From SIG455 sp045589495 (GTDB taxonomy: Bacteria; Bacillota; Clostridia; UMGS1810), in NCBI GenBank assembly GCA_045589495.1, contig JAZNPF010000003.1, forward strand, positions 1-64,000: a stretch of DNA of 64,000 bases, read 5' to 3'. A program made the translations under genes and the position numbers. Under the pieces are notes generated by a model. That model did no database searches. It saw nothing but the letters and a program-made list of their open reading frames with translations, and had not been told where the DNA came from. This document shows, one piece after another, positions 24,917 through 33,178 of the stretch (position 1 is its first letter; the number at the start of each line of letters is the position of its first letter).

Positions 24917-25621
24917 ATGTCTAGTCTGCTGTTAAACTCCTTCTTAACCTTATTTGCAAATACATTCTTTTTTATGTCGTATGTCACAAACATAAATTCT
25001 TTCCAATCGCCATTAAAACCGAGTGAAGAAAGAATGTACCTTGAGCAATATAAAAACGGCGACAAGAACGCAAAAAACATACTTATAGAACGTAATCTGC
25101 GTTTGGTGGCACACGTGGTCAAAAAATATTCATTAACACACGACGACACAGATGATTTGATTTCCATTGGAACAATAGGTCTTATAAAGGCAATATCAAC
25201 ATTTAATCCCGACAAAGGAACCAGACTTGCTACATACGCCGGTAAATGCATCGAAAATGAAATACGAATGCATTTACGTTCCGGCAAAAAACAAAGAAGC
25301 GAAATACTTCTTCAAGATCCCATCGGCACCGACAAAGATGGAAATGAAATCACTCTCATTGACAAATTAAGTAATGACGATGAAAATATTTTTGATGAAG
25401 TAAATCTGAAGTTTCAGGTAAAAAAATTATATCAATGTATGAAAAGTATTCTTCCTGAACGCGAGCAGAAAGTTATTGAATTAAGGTACGGCCTTATAAA
25501 CGGTTGCGAACTCACACAGAAAGAGATTGCTAAAATGCTTGGCATAAGCCGTTCTTATGTATCAAGAATCGAAAAAAAGGCAATAAAAAAATTAAAAAGC
25601 AATTTAGAGCCAGTAGAATAA
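24917..25621 (+). CDS. sigK: Mother-cell sporulation sigma factor SigK (pro-form), uninterrupted
   Basis: A 234-residue sigma-70 factor. It begins with a hydrophobic pro-sequence (SSLLLNSFLTLFANTFFFMS) that in Bacillus anchors pro-SigK to the membrane until SpoIVFB removes it. Region 2 follows with IERNLRLVAHVVKKY and DDLISIGTIGLIKAI, then region 4 with ELTQKEIAKMLGISRSYVSR. SigK drives late spore coat and maturation genes. The frame is continuous, so no skin-type prophage interrupts it, unlike B. subtilis and many C. difficile strains. GGAGGTG precedes the ATG. This is direct evidence that the organism sporulates or recently could. Confidence 0.95.
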   Translation: MSSLLLNSFLTLFANTFFFMSYVTNINSFQSPLKPSEERMYLEQYKNGDKNAKNILIERNLRLVAHVVKKYSLTHDDTDDLISIGTIGLIKAISTFNPDKGTRLATYAGKCIENEIRMHLRSGKKQRSEILLQDPIGTDKDGNEITLIDKLSNDDENIFDEVNLKFQVKKLYQCMKSILPEREQKVIELRYGLINGCELTQKEIAKMLGISRSYVSRIEKKAIKKLKSNLEPVE

Positions 25622-25652
25622 ATAAGACGGGGGTCTCCCCGTCTTATTTATT
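25621..25652. terminator. Bidirectional terminator between sigK and the HAD gene
   Basis: Perfect 12-base arms of AATAAGACGGGG and its complement with a GTCT loop. It contains the stop codons of both convergent genes. Confidence 0.85.
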
Positions 25653-26211
25653 CTTTCCACGGCATAAGTTTTTCGCCTTTAACAATAAAACTTTCTATTT
25701 TTGCAAGTTCTGCAAGAGGTGTATCGGAATAAGAGTCAGAATAAAAATAATCGTATTCCACATTCCCCATCTCAGTGCGAAGACGCTTTACTTTTTCATC
25801 GCCCCAACAGTTAAGACCCGTATATTTACCATCGTGTAAATCAACGCGTGATGCTATGAGATTAGTAAGTTTCAATCTGCGTATCGCCGGACGGAGTAAA
25901 AAGTCAGGTGATGCTGAAATGATAATATCATCTTCCCTGCTATTTTTTAAATACCATGTTTTGATATTACAAATTTTTTTATCCCAAAATTCTTCAACAG
26001 TTTTCTCAATATCATTTATACTTTTAAAAAATTTATAAAAACGTTCTTTAAACTGCGTTTTTGTGTAAATTCCAAGCAGATATTTTAAAAAACTCCATGC
26101 CTGATATGGCAACCACTTTATAATCTTGGGTTGATGCTTTAAACAGTAAAAATAAAAATGTGCCGTACTGTCACCATTATATATTGTTTTATCAAAATCG
26201 TATGCGTTCAC
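25648..26211 (-). CDS. HAD-superfamily phosphatase, IB type
   Basis: A 187-residue haloacid dehalogenase-fold hydrolase. Motif I is AYDFDKTIYNGDS (nucleophile Asp and acid/base Asp), motif II IIISASPDFLL, motif III Lys in DEKVKRL and motif IV FYSDSYSDTPL. The pattern matches the IB/phosphoserine-phosphatase-like branch; the substrate is unknown. I use the GTG at 26211 with GTGGGG upstream, because the earlier in-frame ATG at 26245-26247 lies inside the terminator of the preceding gene. The protein then starts VNAYDFDK, with motif I right at the N-terminus as is normal for the family. Confidence 0.87.
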   Translation of the reverse strand: MNAYDFDKTIYNGDSTAHFYFYCLKHQPKIIKWLPYQAWSFLKYLLGIYTKTQFKERFYKFFKSINDIEKTVEEFWDKKICNIKTWYLKNSREDDIIISASPDFLLRPAIRRLKLTNLIASRVDLHDGKYTGLNCWGDEKVKRLRTEMGNVEYDYFYSDSYSDTPLAELAKIESFIVKGEKLMPWKE

Positions 26212-26231
26212 TGTATCCCCACTTCCATATT

Positions 26232-26263
26232 CAAAAAAGCGGCACACAAAAGTATGCCGCTTA
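26232..26263 (-). terminator. Terminator of the OYE-SDR-flavoprotein operon
   Basis: Nine-base GC-rich arms (AAGCGGCAT/TGCCGCTT core) with a 9-base loop and six Ts on the minus strand, just after the flavoprotein stop codon. Confidence 0.85.
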
Positions 26264-26268
26264 AATGA

Positions 26269-28215
26269 TTATTTAATTGACCATCTATCCATATATTCGT
26301 TCCATACATTCTCAAACCACAAATCCGGCTGAGGAATCGGAGTAACATCTATCATAGATGTAGAAATACCGGTTTCGTCTGCAACAGCAATTACACGTTT
26401 GTTGTCAAACGCAGACTTATCACCAATTTCAATAGAGAAAATACTATCACCGGTCAACGGTTTGTCACTTACAAGCGCACCTCCGCGTGTGCCGATAGTT
26501 TCTGCAGCGGTAATCATAGCAGATAAAACACATGCCTGAGTCAGGAACATATCTTTAAGTCTGAAAAGTTGCATAACATTGCAAACATCACTACCCTTAC
26601 CATCTTCAAGAATAGTTTTATACTTGTTCCATACATCTTCTTTTAATGCTTTCATTTCTGCAGGGATTCTTATATATGATGCTGCAGCACTCATTTTTTC
26701 GCGGTATTCATCACGAAGCGCAGTAAACTCATCATTATATTTTTCACCTTTTCCGGCTGCAAATACAAACTCAAGTGTATCGTCAGCACCTGCAAGAACA
26801 TCGTCAACTTTACTATGGAAAGCACTGTCTTTACGATTGTTTAACGCAATGCTTTCTGCAGCACGCATTGAACCTACCTGTGTAGAGTTAAGAGCAGATC
26901 CACCCGGCCTGTAAACGCCAAAAGTTCCTGCTGCTTCACCTGCAACATACAAACCTTTAATATTTGTTTCCCAGTTAAGATCAACATTTATACCGCCGTT
27001 ATTATGCTGAGCGCAAACAGCAACACGCAACGGTTCTTTATAAAGGTCGATACCGTTACTCATATAAAGGTCAATTGCTTTCTTGTTCATTTTTTCAAGA
27101 CGTTTTATCGGAAGTTCAATAAGTGCGTCTGAATTTTCAAGATATGAATATGCTTCTTCTGACAAGCAATCAAAACCATTTTTAAGTGCCGTGGGTTCGC
27201 TTCTGAAATCCATATAAACTTTATTGCCCTTATTAACAGTTTCGTTGAAAATAATCAGGTCGATAAGAGAAGAACCGGCTGCTTTTGCAGTATCAAACGG
27301 CCACTGATAGCCTTTCATGAACACAAGATTAAGTGCATCGGCAGGATTTTCAAAATAATCATTCAAAAACTCTTTTTCATTGCCCTCTGCATCAACAGAA
27401 ATATATTTAGGTATTACCTGTTGATATGTTCCCGATACGTTCCAGCGGAAATCAATAGAAGCCAAGCCGTACTGCCATTCCTGGAAGTTTGCTGTGGCTG
27501 CACCTGCTTCAATAGCAAGGCTGCTCATACCGTTATGGCATTTGGGGAATACACTGTTCTGATAAATACCTGCAGGACCGCCTGTTGCCATAATAATATT
27601 TTCGCACACAAAAATAACAATACCGTTATTTTCATTATACAGACTATTTTTATCAATACCTACTGCACCAATAACTTTTTCGTCTTTTACGATAAGTTTT
27701 ACGATAGTTGTATCGTCAATTATATCAATTCCCTTTGTATTAACACTTCTTTCAAGGGCTTCTGTCATAAATTTAGATGTCAAAGGACCGGCAGAACTTG
27801 CACGTTTATGAATATCGTGGTCAGTCATATAGCCTACATATTCACCATATAAGTTTGTCGGGAACGGAACACCGAGATTTGCAAGTTTAATAAAACTTTT
27901 TGCAGAACAAGCAGCCTCAATAAGTGCGTGTTCACCGTTAACTCCTTTACCGGCAAACAAGGATTTTGCCATATCTGCAACACTATCCTCTTCAGATGAT
28001 GATAGTGAAAGTTTATAATATGTCTGTTTATCACTTCCGGTATTTCTTGATGTACCAAGATTTACACCTTCAGTAACAACAGCAATATCTGTAACACCCA
28101 AAGTGTGCAGCCAGTCAGCAGCATTAAAACCTGCACAACCTGAGCCGATAACGATTGTATTGAGTGTATAGCAAGGCACTTTACGGCCCTTGATTTCGAT
28201 AATCTCTTTATTCAT
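26269..28215 (-). CDS. FAD-dependent oxidoreductase, fumarate reductase/succinate dehydrogenase flavoprotein-like
   Basis: A 648-residue flavoprotein. The N-terminal dinucleotide motif IVIGSGCAGFNAADWLHTLG with VTEGVNLGTSRNTGSDKQ binds FAD. An FAD-contacting C-terminal segment reads CAQHNNGGINVDLNWETN followed by GLYVAGEAAGTFGVYRPGG. No signal peptide, flavin-attachment motif or iron-sulphur partner is present, so it is a soluble member of the fumarate-reductase-like family that reduces activated C=C bonds. It is last in an operon with an OYE-type reductase and an SDR. Start at 28215, where CGGAGG precedes the ATG. The substrate is not known. Confidence 0.87.
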   Translation of the reverse strand: MNKEIIEIKGRKVPCYTLNTIVIGSGCAGFNAADWLHTLGVTDIAVVTEGVNLGTSRNTGSDKQTYYKLSLSSSEEDSVADMAKSLFAGKGVNGEHALIEAACSAKSFIKLANLGVPFPTNLYGEYVGYMTDHDIHKRASSAGPLTSKFMTEALERSVNTKGIDIIDDTTIVKLIVKDEKVIGAVGIDKNSLYNENNGIVIFVCENIIMATGGPAGIYQNSVFPKCHNGMSSLAIEAGAATANFQEWQYGLASIDFRWNVSGTYQQVIPKYISVDAEGNEKEFLNDYFENPADALNLVFMKGYQWPFDTAKAAGSSLIDLIIFNETVNKGNKVYMDFRSEPTALKNGFDCLSEEAYSYLENSDALIELPIKRLEKMNKKAIDLYMSNGIDLYKEPLRVAVCAQHNNGGINVDLNWETNIKGLYVAGEAAGTFGVYRPGGSALNSTQVGSMRAAESIALNNRKDSAFHSKVDDVLAGADDTLEFVFAAGKGEKYNDEFTALRDEYREKMSAAASYIRIPAEMKALKEDVWNKYKTILEDGKGSDVCNVMQLFRLKDMFLTQACVLSAMITAAETIGTRGGALVSDKPLTGDSIFSIEIGDKSAFDNKRVIAVADETGISTSMIDVTPIPQPDLWFENVWNEYMDRWSIK

Positions 28216-28229
28216 TTCAAGCCTCCGAA

Positions 28230-28970
28230 TTACAGTCTCTGAATATGGAAACCGCCGTCTACGTCTATTGACTGACCTGTAACATAAGGCAGTGCACCAG
28301 AGCAAAGAACATATACGCCATTGGCAATATCTTCAGGTTTACCCCATCTCTTAATAGGCAACAAACCGCCATCAATCAAAGCATCATATTTTGCCTGAAC
28401 TGTTGATGTCATACCGGTTGCAATAATACCAGGACGGATTTCATTTACCATAATTCCTTCTTCAGCAAGGCGGTCAGCAAAAAGTTTTGTAATCATTGAA
28501 GCGCCTGCTTTTGAAATGCAGTACTCACCACGGTTTACGGAACTTGTATATGCAGACATTGAAGAGATGTTTACAATGTATCCTTTAATACCGTCCATTT
28601 TTTCGTTTTCAATCATTTTGTTCGCAACCAACTGTGTCAGAAAAAGAGTTCCTTTTGTATTGATTCCCATAACAAAATCATAACTTTCTTCGCTCATTTC
28701 CAAAAGGTCTGCACGAACTCGGGGAGCAACACCTGCCACATTTACCAAAACATTGATAGAACCATTAACCGCAAGTGCCTCGTTTACAAGATTTTCTCTG
28801 TCAGCAACTTTTGAAAGGTCGCCCTTAACATATTTAAAATCTGCTGCAGCAATTTTGCTTTCGTCAGATACGTCCATACCAACAACAAAGTAACCCTCAT
28901 TCATAAGTTTTTCGGCTGTAGCATAACCTATACCACCATTACAGCCTGTTACAATAGCAACTTTTTTCAT
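28230..28970 (-). CDS. Short-chain dehydrogenase/reductase
   Basis: A 246-residue classical SDR. The cofactor motif TGCNGGIGYAT is at residues 9-19, Asp in GMDVSDESK near residue 34 suggests NAD(H) preference, NVAG lies around residue 86, and the catalytic set is Ser in NISSMSAYTS, Tyr-x3-Lys in YCISKAGA. The C-terminal end is FDG-like: IDVDGGFHI. It interconverts a hydroxyl and a carbonyl on an unknown substrate. It starts 23 bases after the OYE gene and ends 14 bases before the flavoprotein, so the three are one operon. Confidence 0.9.
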   Translation of the reverse strand: MKKVAIVTGCNGGIGYATAEKLMNEGYFVVGMDVSDESKIAAADFKYVKGDLSKVADRENLVNEALAVNGSINVLVNVAGVAPRVRADLLEMSEESYDFVMGINTKGTLFLTQLVANKMIENEKMDGIKGYIVNISSMSAYTSSVNRGEYCISKAGASMITKLFADRLAEEGIMVNEIRPGIIATGMTSTVQAKYDALIDGGLLPIKRWGKPEDIANGVYVLCSGALPYVTGQSIDVDGGFHIQRL

Positions 28971-28993
28971 ACCAATTTATCCTCTCTGTAAAA

Positions 28994-30325
28994 TTATTTA
29001 TTCATACAATACTGTTTATACAATGGCATATATACTTCAGAATCTTTAATAACACAACCTGCAACACCGCTGGCACGCATAAGTTCGGTACATTTTCCGC
29101 AAGTGATACAGCACATATTTTTTTCCATCTTACCTTTATGGATAAGGTCGTTTGCAAACTGCGGATAAGCAAATGCTTCTCTGCCGAAGCCCTGCATAGT
29201 CATCATGCCCGCATTGATTGCACCTGCAGCAAGATTACCTGAGAACTGACGCATATAAGATACACCGGAACCCATAACTACCAAATCGGGGAATGCTTTC
29301 TGTACTGCGCCAACGCAAGAATACATTCTGTCAACACCAATCAACGGATGTTCACCGGAAAGAGCAGCAGTTGCATCAGCAGGACGGTTAACAAATGAGT
29401 TTACATAAGGATTTCCGATAGTAATATCCACCATTTTAACACCAAGTTCATTATGGAGGATATCAATAAGTTTTAAAGGTTCTGTAAGGTCAACATCTTT
29501 ACCTGTACCTTCTTTTACACCCCAACCGTACGGATATTCAAAGCCATCATAAACATTCATACGTGTAGTAACAATGAAATCCTTGCCTGTAGCCTCGGTA
29601 GCATTTTTGATTCCGTTTCTTAAAAGTCTTGTCCTGTTTTCAAAACTGCCGCCAAAAGCGCCATCTCTTGTAAAAGCAGAAAGAAGTTCTGAATTCAAGT
29701 ATCTGTGGCAGCATTTAACGTCAATACCGTCAAAGCCTGCTTCTTCAGCCATTTTTGCTGCCTTACCGAACTGTTCTTCCAAAGCAAAGAGTTTATCATC
29801 AGAAATAATTCTTGATTTATCAATAGGATTATCTCCCTCAAACAACGGGTTGTTATATGCGATAAGCGGAGCAGGTGTACCATTAGGTTTTGCATATCTT
29901 CCCGAATGTGTAGCCTGCATAATGATTACAGGTGCAAATCCGTTTTTCTTCATAGAAAGTTCACGGATTCTATCATTCATTCTTTTGAAATGATCAATAT
30001 TGTTTTCTGTTATGTACAACTGTCTGGGATTTGCTCTTCCCTCTTCTACAACAGCAACAGCCTCAGCCCAAACAAGACCAGCACCGCTTTCTGCAAAACG
30101 GTCATAACGTCTTATTGTAAGTTCGTCGGGTTCGCCAGTAGAGGTACCGTCACAGCCCTCCATAGGCTGAATTGCAATTCTGTTAGGCACAACTGTATTT
30201 CCAATTTTAACAGTATCAGCAAGACAGGAAACATCATCTGCCATAGGAAGATTTTTTAATCCCATTTCATCAATTTTACACTTTAAATCATCGATTGTTG
30301 CATAATTAAATTTAGTATCTGCCAT
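28994..30325 (-). CDS. Old Yellow Enzyme-family ene-reductase with a C-terminal iron-sulphur motif
   Basis: A 443-residue NADH:flavin oxidoreductase. The TIM barrel has PNRIAIQPMEGCDG near residue 48, VIIMQATHSGRYA, and GFDGIDVKCCHRYLNSELLS, the usual H/Y active-site region with a CCHRYL variant of the common HGAHGYL. The C-terminus has CCITCGKCTELMRASGVAGC, a C-x2-C-x3-C-x11-C set for a 4Fe-4S cluster as in the 2,4-dienoyl-CoA reductase branch. The FAD/NAD(P) domain that follows in full-length members (about 640-680 residues) is missing, so electrons must come from a partner. It is the first gene after a consensus promoter. Confidence 0.9.
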   Translation of the reverse strand: MADTKFNYATIDDLKCKIDEMGLKNLPMADDVSCLADTVKIGNTVVPNRIAIQPMEGCDGTSTGEPDELTIRRYDRFAESGAGLVWAEAVAVVEEGRANPRQLYITENNIDHFKRMNDRIRELSMKKNGFAPVIIMQATHSGRYAKPNGTPAPLIAYNNPLFEGDNPIDKSRIISDDKLFALEEQFGKAAKMAEEAGFDGIDVKCCHRYLNSELLSAFTRDGAFGGSFENRTRLLRNGIKNATEATGKDFIVTTRMNVYDGFEYPYGWGVKEGTGKDVDLTEPLKLIDILHNELGVKMVDITIGNPYVNSFVNRPADATAALSGEHPLIGVDRMYSCVGAVQKAFPDLVVMGSGVSYMRQFSGNLAAGAINAGMMTMQGFGREAFAYPQFANDLIHKGKMEKNMCCITCGKCTELMRASGVAGCVIKDSEVYMPLYKQYCMNK

Positions 30326-30363
30326 AATTACACCTCGTAAATTATAAAATTTTTCCTTTATAC

Positions 30364-30392
30364 ATTATACTACCACAGGTTGATTTTGTCAA
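30364..30392 (-). promoter_or_regulatory. Consensus sigma-A promoter of the OYE-SDR-flavoprotein operon
   Basis: Minus-strand TTGACA (30387-30392), 17 bases, TATAAT (30364-30369), a perfect match to both hexamers. The -35 lies just after the rhamnosidase stop codon, so this operon can be expressed independently. Confidence 0.85.
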
Positions 30393-30394
30393 CA

Positions 30395-32929
30395 TCAATC
30401 ATCCCACGAAAAATTATGAAAACCGCTGCCCACAATCTTAATTCCGTCAGGTGTATAAATGTTTGCTTTTGTATTGAACGGAACGCTTACGCAAAGATTT
30501 GTTTTTCCTTCAACTCTGCGCCAACGCACTGACAAATCACCTCTGACAGTACCGCATTTTGCAGATGCAGTTAGAAGTTTTTCAGGGTAATACGGTCTTA
30601 TATCGAATTCAGATGCACCCTCGCCCACCGGCACAATACCGACAATATACCTGTAAAAGAATTGAGCCATTGCTGATTGAGTCGGGTGAATATGCGCATT
30701 CATACTGCTGCCGGTAAGATATTCATATTTTTCCCAACCTGTAGTAGCACCGCATTGAATCATATAACCAAATGACGGATACGAATCTTTTGTGATAAGT
30801 TCATAAAACTCATTTATGTATCCGTATTTGATGAGCATTTCACACATGAATCTTAAACAAAATACACCCGTAGTAAATCTATATCCGCTTTCAACAAGGT
30901 TGTCACGCATAATTTTTGCCGCTTTTTCACAATCGGATTCGGGCAATATATCAAGCCAGAGCGCAATTGCCTGACAACTTTGTGAACCGTTTAAAACTTT
31001 GCAGGTTGAAGCATCATACCATTTGTCCAGAAAAGCATTTTTTGATTTTATAAATAAATCATCATAATACTTTGCATCTTCGTCCTTACCAAGTATTTCT
31101 GCAAAGTTTTTAAGTATGCGTGCATTATGTATCAAAGTAGCCGTGCCAACCATAATTGGCGGAATCGTTGCAGAACCTGCACCGCCGCCTTTTGTATTGG
31201 GGTCACGAGAATATTGAGGACCTGCCCAGTCTCCATAATACGAATAATTTAAAATATAATCTGTACTATTATCAATAAGACATTTTTCCCATGCACAAAA
31301 ACTATCATAGTATTCACTTATAAGTTCTGTATTACCCGTACGAAGATATGTTTCTTCGGCAAGCATAAGATATGCAGAATTCAAAGGGTCAGCAGGACGT
31401 TTACCATAGACAAAAGGTGCAGTGCAAGTGGTAGAACCATCTTTCTCCTGCGTGTCACGTATAAGTGACATTACATGCGGAAAAATCTTTCCTATTTCAA
31501 AATTATTTGCAATTGCATTATAACGAACGTAACCATCATCAATCCAGTTAAGGCGTTCGCTTCTTCCGCAAGTGTCATTAAATGCACTATGAGTTGTACA
31601 CAATTCTGTATGAATATGCATTTCATCAATTGTATTCATAAGTGCGTTTCCGCACTTAAATGTCGAAATCTGTTTTAGTTCAGTACACAGCATAAACGCA
31701 GTTACTTGATTTTTCCGCAACAAAGGAATGCCCGTAATTTCAGCATATCTGAATCCGTGATATGTAAAAACGGGGTTCCACCAACCAAGGTCGCGTTTAT
31801 CACCGGAAGCAATATACGTATCTTCGCACAATGCACCGCGAAGATTGTCTGTATTTAATGTTCCATCATCATGCAAAAGTTGAGCATGACGAATAGTTAT
31901 TTTTTGTCCGCTTTGCATATTCTCGGGCAAACGCAGAAAAACAACACCGGATAAATTTGTACCAAAATCTGCTATATACTTTCCATTGCCGATATACTCA
32001 ATTTGTTTTGGTTTATACGCTTTATAACGCACAATAGGTGGAATTGTCATAGGTTTGAGTTCACCTAATTGTCCGGCAAACAGTTTTACGGGATAAAATT
32101 TATCACACGAAACACGAGCATCATACGTTTCACCATCAAAAAGATGACAGAAAGTGATAGGGCCTCTCCCCCATTCCCACATTTCATCAGTATAAATCCA
32201 TTCTTCACTTCCGTCTGTATATGTCAATCTTATAGCGCCCCACAAGCAGGGTGTTCCAAAAAATTCAGGAGTATTATTATAAATCTTTAAATAATCTCCA
32301 TTATTGCGTCGCCAACCGTCAGAAACAATAACAGACACAGTATTTATACCTTCATCAATAAAATTATTTATTTCGGGAATAACACAATAATAGCAGGATT
32401 TAGTATAATCACTTACAGCAGGATTGAGAACCGAATCTCCAATTTTTTTGCCATTTATACTAACTTCGCTATACCCTATTCCGCTTACAAACATGGCGGC
32501 ATCCGAAACTTCCTTATCAACATTAAACTTGCGCACAAAATACGCAGGTACGTTTTCCTTGTCTTCAGTTGCACAAATCCACTTTGAAGGCGGCAGTTCA
32601 TTAAAAGTGCCCAGAAAAAAGTAATTACTTTCCCAAGGGCTCATTTCACTATTATTGCCAGCAATGCTAACAGAAAAATCTATACGCTTACCCACTGGTA
32701 AAGTTTTACCGTTATATTTAGCATAAGGTTTATCAGTTTCAACTATACCGCTATCCCACAAAAGTTTGTTATTACAAAAAACTTTAACATGATATGCAGT
32801 CTGGAAATCATTTTCAGCATCAGTATATCCACCCCACGAAAGAACAGGTTCAGTTGAGGAAATTATTCTGTTGTGATTTACTCCCGAAAGTTCTCCGTAG
32901 TCAACACGCAAATTTATAGGAACAAGCAT
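30395..32929 (-). CDS. Alpha-L-rhamnosidase, glycoside hydrolase family 78
   Basis: An 844-residue enzyme with GH78 architecture: an N-terminal fibronectin-like domain (about 1-110), a beta-sandwich with the sugar-binding FVSGIGYSEVSINGKKIGD (about 150-175), a second beta domain, an (alpha/alpha)6 barrel with the acid-base region NDTCGRSERLNWIDDG (about 470), and a C-terminal beta domain. It removes terminal rhamnose from glycosides such as flavonoid rutinosides or plant pectin fragments. There is no signal peptide, so it acts on imported compounds. Start at 32929, with GGAGGTAA upstream; an earlier ATG lacks support. It has its own promoter at 32969-32997. Confidence 0.92.
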   Translation of the reverse strand: MLVPINLRVDYGELSGVNHNRIISSTEPVLSWGGYTDAENDFQTAYHVKVFCNNKLLWDSGIVETDKPYAKYNGKTLPVGKRIDFSVSIAGNNSEMSPWESNYFFLGTFNELPPSKWICATEDKENVPAYFVRKFNVDKEVSDAAMFVSGIGYSEVSINGKKIGDSVLNPAVSDYTKSCYYCVIPEINNFIDEGINTVSVIVSDGWRRNNGDYLKIYNNTPEFFGTPCLWGAIRLTYTDGSEEWIYTDEMWEWGRGPITFCHLFDGETYDARVSCDKFYPVKLFAGQLGELKPMTIPPIVRYKAYKPKQIEYIGNGKYIADFGTNLSGVVFLRLPENMQSGQKITIRHAQLLHDDGTLNTDNLRGALCEDTYIASGDKRDLGWWNPVFTYHGFRYAEITGIPLLRKNQVTAFMLCTELKQISTFKCGNALMNTIDEMHIHTELCTTHSAFNDTCGRSERLNWIDDGYVRYNAIANNFEIGKIFPHVMSLIRDTQEKDGSTTCTAPFVYGKRPADPLNSAYLMLAEETYLRTGNTELISEYYDSFCAWEKCLIDNSTDYILNYSYYGDWAGPQYSRDPNTKGGGAGSATIPPIMVGTATLIHNARILKNFAEILGKDEDAKYYDDLFIKSKNAFLDKWYDASTCKVLNGSQSCQAIALWLDILPESDCEKAAKIMRDNLVESGYRFTTGVFCLRFMCEMLIKYGYINEFYELITKDSYPSFGYMIQCGATTGWEKYEYLTGSSMNAHIHPTQSAMAQFFYRYIVGIVPVGEGASEFDIRPYYPEKLLTASAKCGTVRGDLSVRWRRVEGKTNLCVSVPFNTKANIYTPDGIKIVGSGFHNFSWDD

Positions 32930-32968
32930 TGCATTACCTCCATTTAACAAATTAAATATACAATCAAG

Positions 32969-32997
32969 ATTTTATCATATTTGTTATATTAAGTCAA
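32969..32997 (-). promoter_or_regulatory. Sigma-A promoter of the rhamnosidase gene
   Basis: Minus-strand TTGACT (32992-32997), 17 bases, TAAAAT (32969-32974). Confidence 0.65.
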
Positions 32998-33006
32998 ATT
33001 ATTCAC

Positions 33007-33050
33007 AAAAAAGCAATACTGTTCATACCCATAAGAACAGTATTGCTTTT
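33007..33050 (-). terminator. Second hairpin after the solute-binding protein gene
   Basis: Perfect 16-base arms (33009-33024 and 33035-33050) with a 10-base loop and flanking A and T runs, so it may work in both directions. It ends the upstream transcript before the rhamnosidase promoter. Confidence 0.8.
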
Positions 33051-33120
33051 AAAACAATTTTAATTTATACAATGTTTATTTCTTTATATACCCAAATCCC
33101 AAAAACCAAAAATTAAGGTT

Positions 33121-33158
33121 TTCCGTCCGGTGCACAAACTAATGTGCACCGGATGGAA
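33121..33158 (-). terminator. First hairpin after the solute-binding protein gene
   Basis: Fifteen-base GC-rich arms (33122-33136 and 33143-33157) with one wobble pair and a 6-base loop. It lies 20 bases after the stop codon. The T tract behind it is poor, so it may act as an mRNA 3'-end stabiliser rather than a terminator. Confidence 0.55.
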
Positions 33159-33178
33159 TAAATGTTGTAATAGTTTTA

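Noticed and set aside
24829..25287. A 152-codon minus-strand frame over the start of sigK
   Set aside because: It is antisense to sigK and spans its leader; no domain is recognisable.
28230..28970. Calling the SDR 3-oxoacyl-ACP reductase (FabG)
   Set aside because: The motifs are those of classical SDRs in general, and its operon partners are ene-reductase types, not fatty acid synthesis genes.
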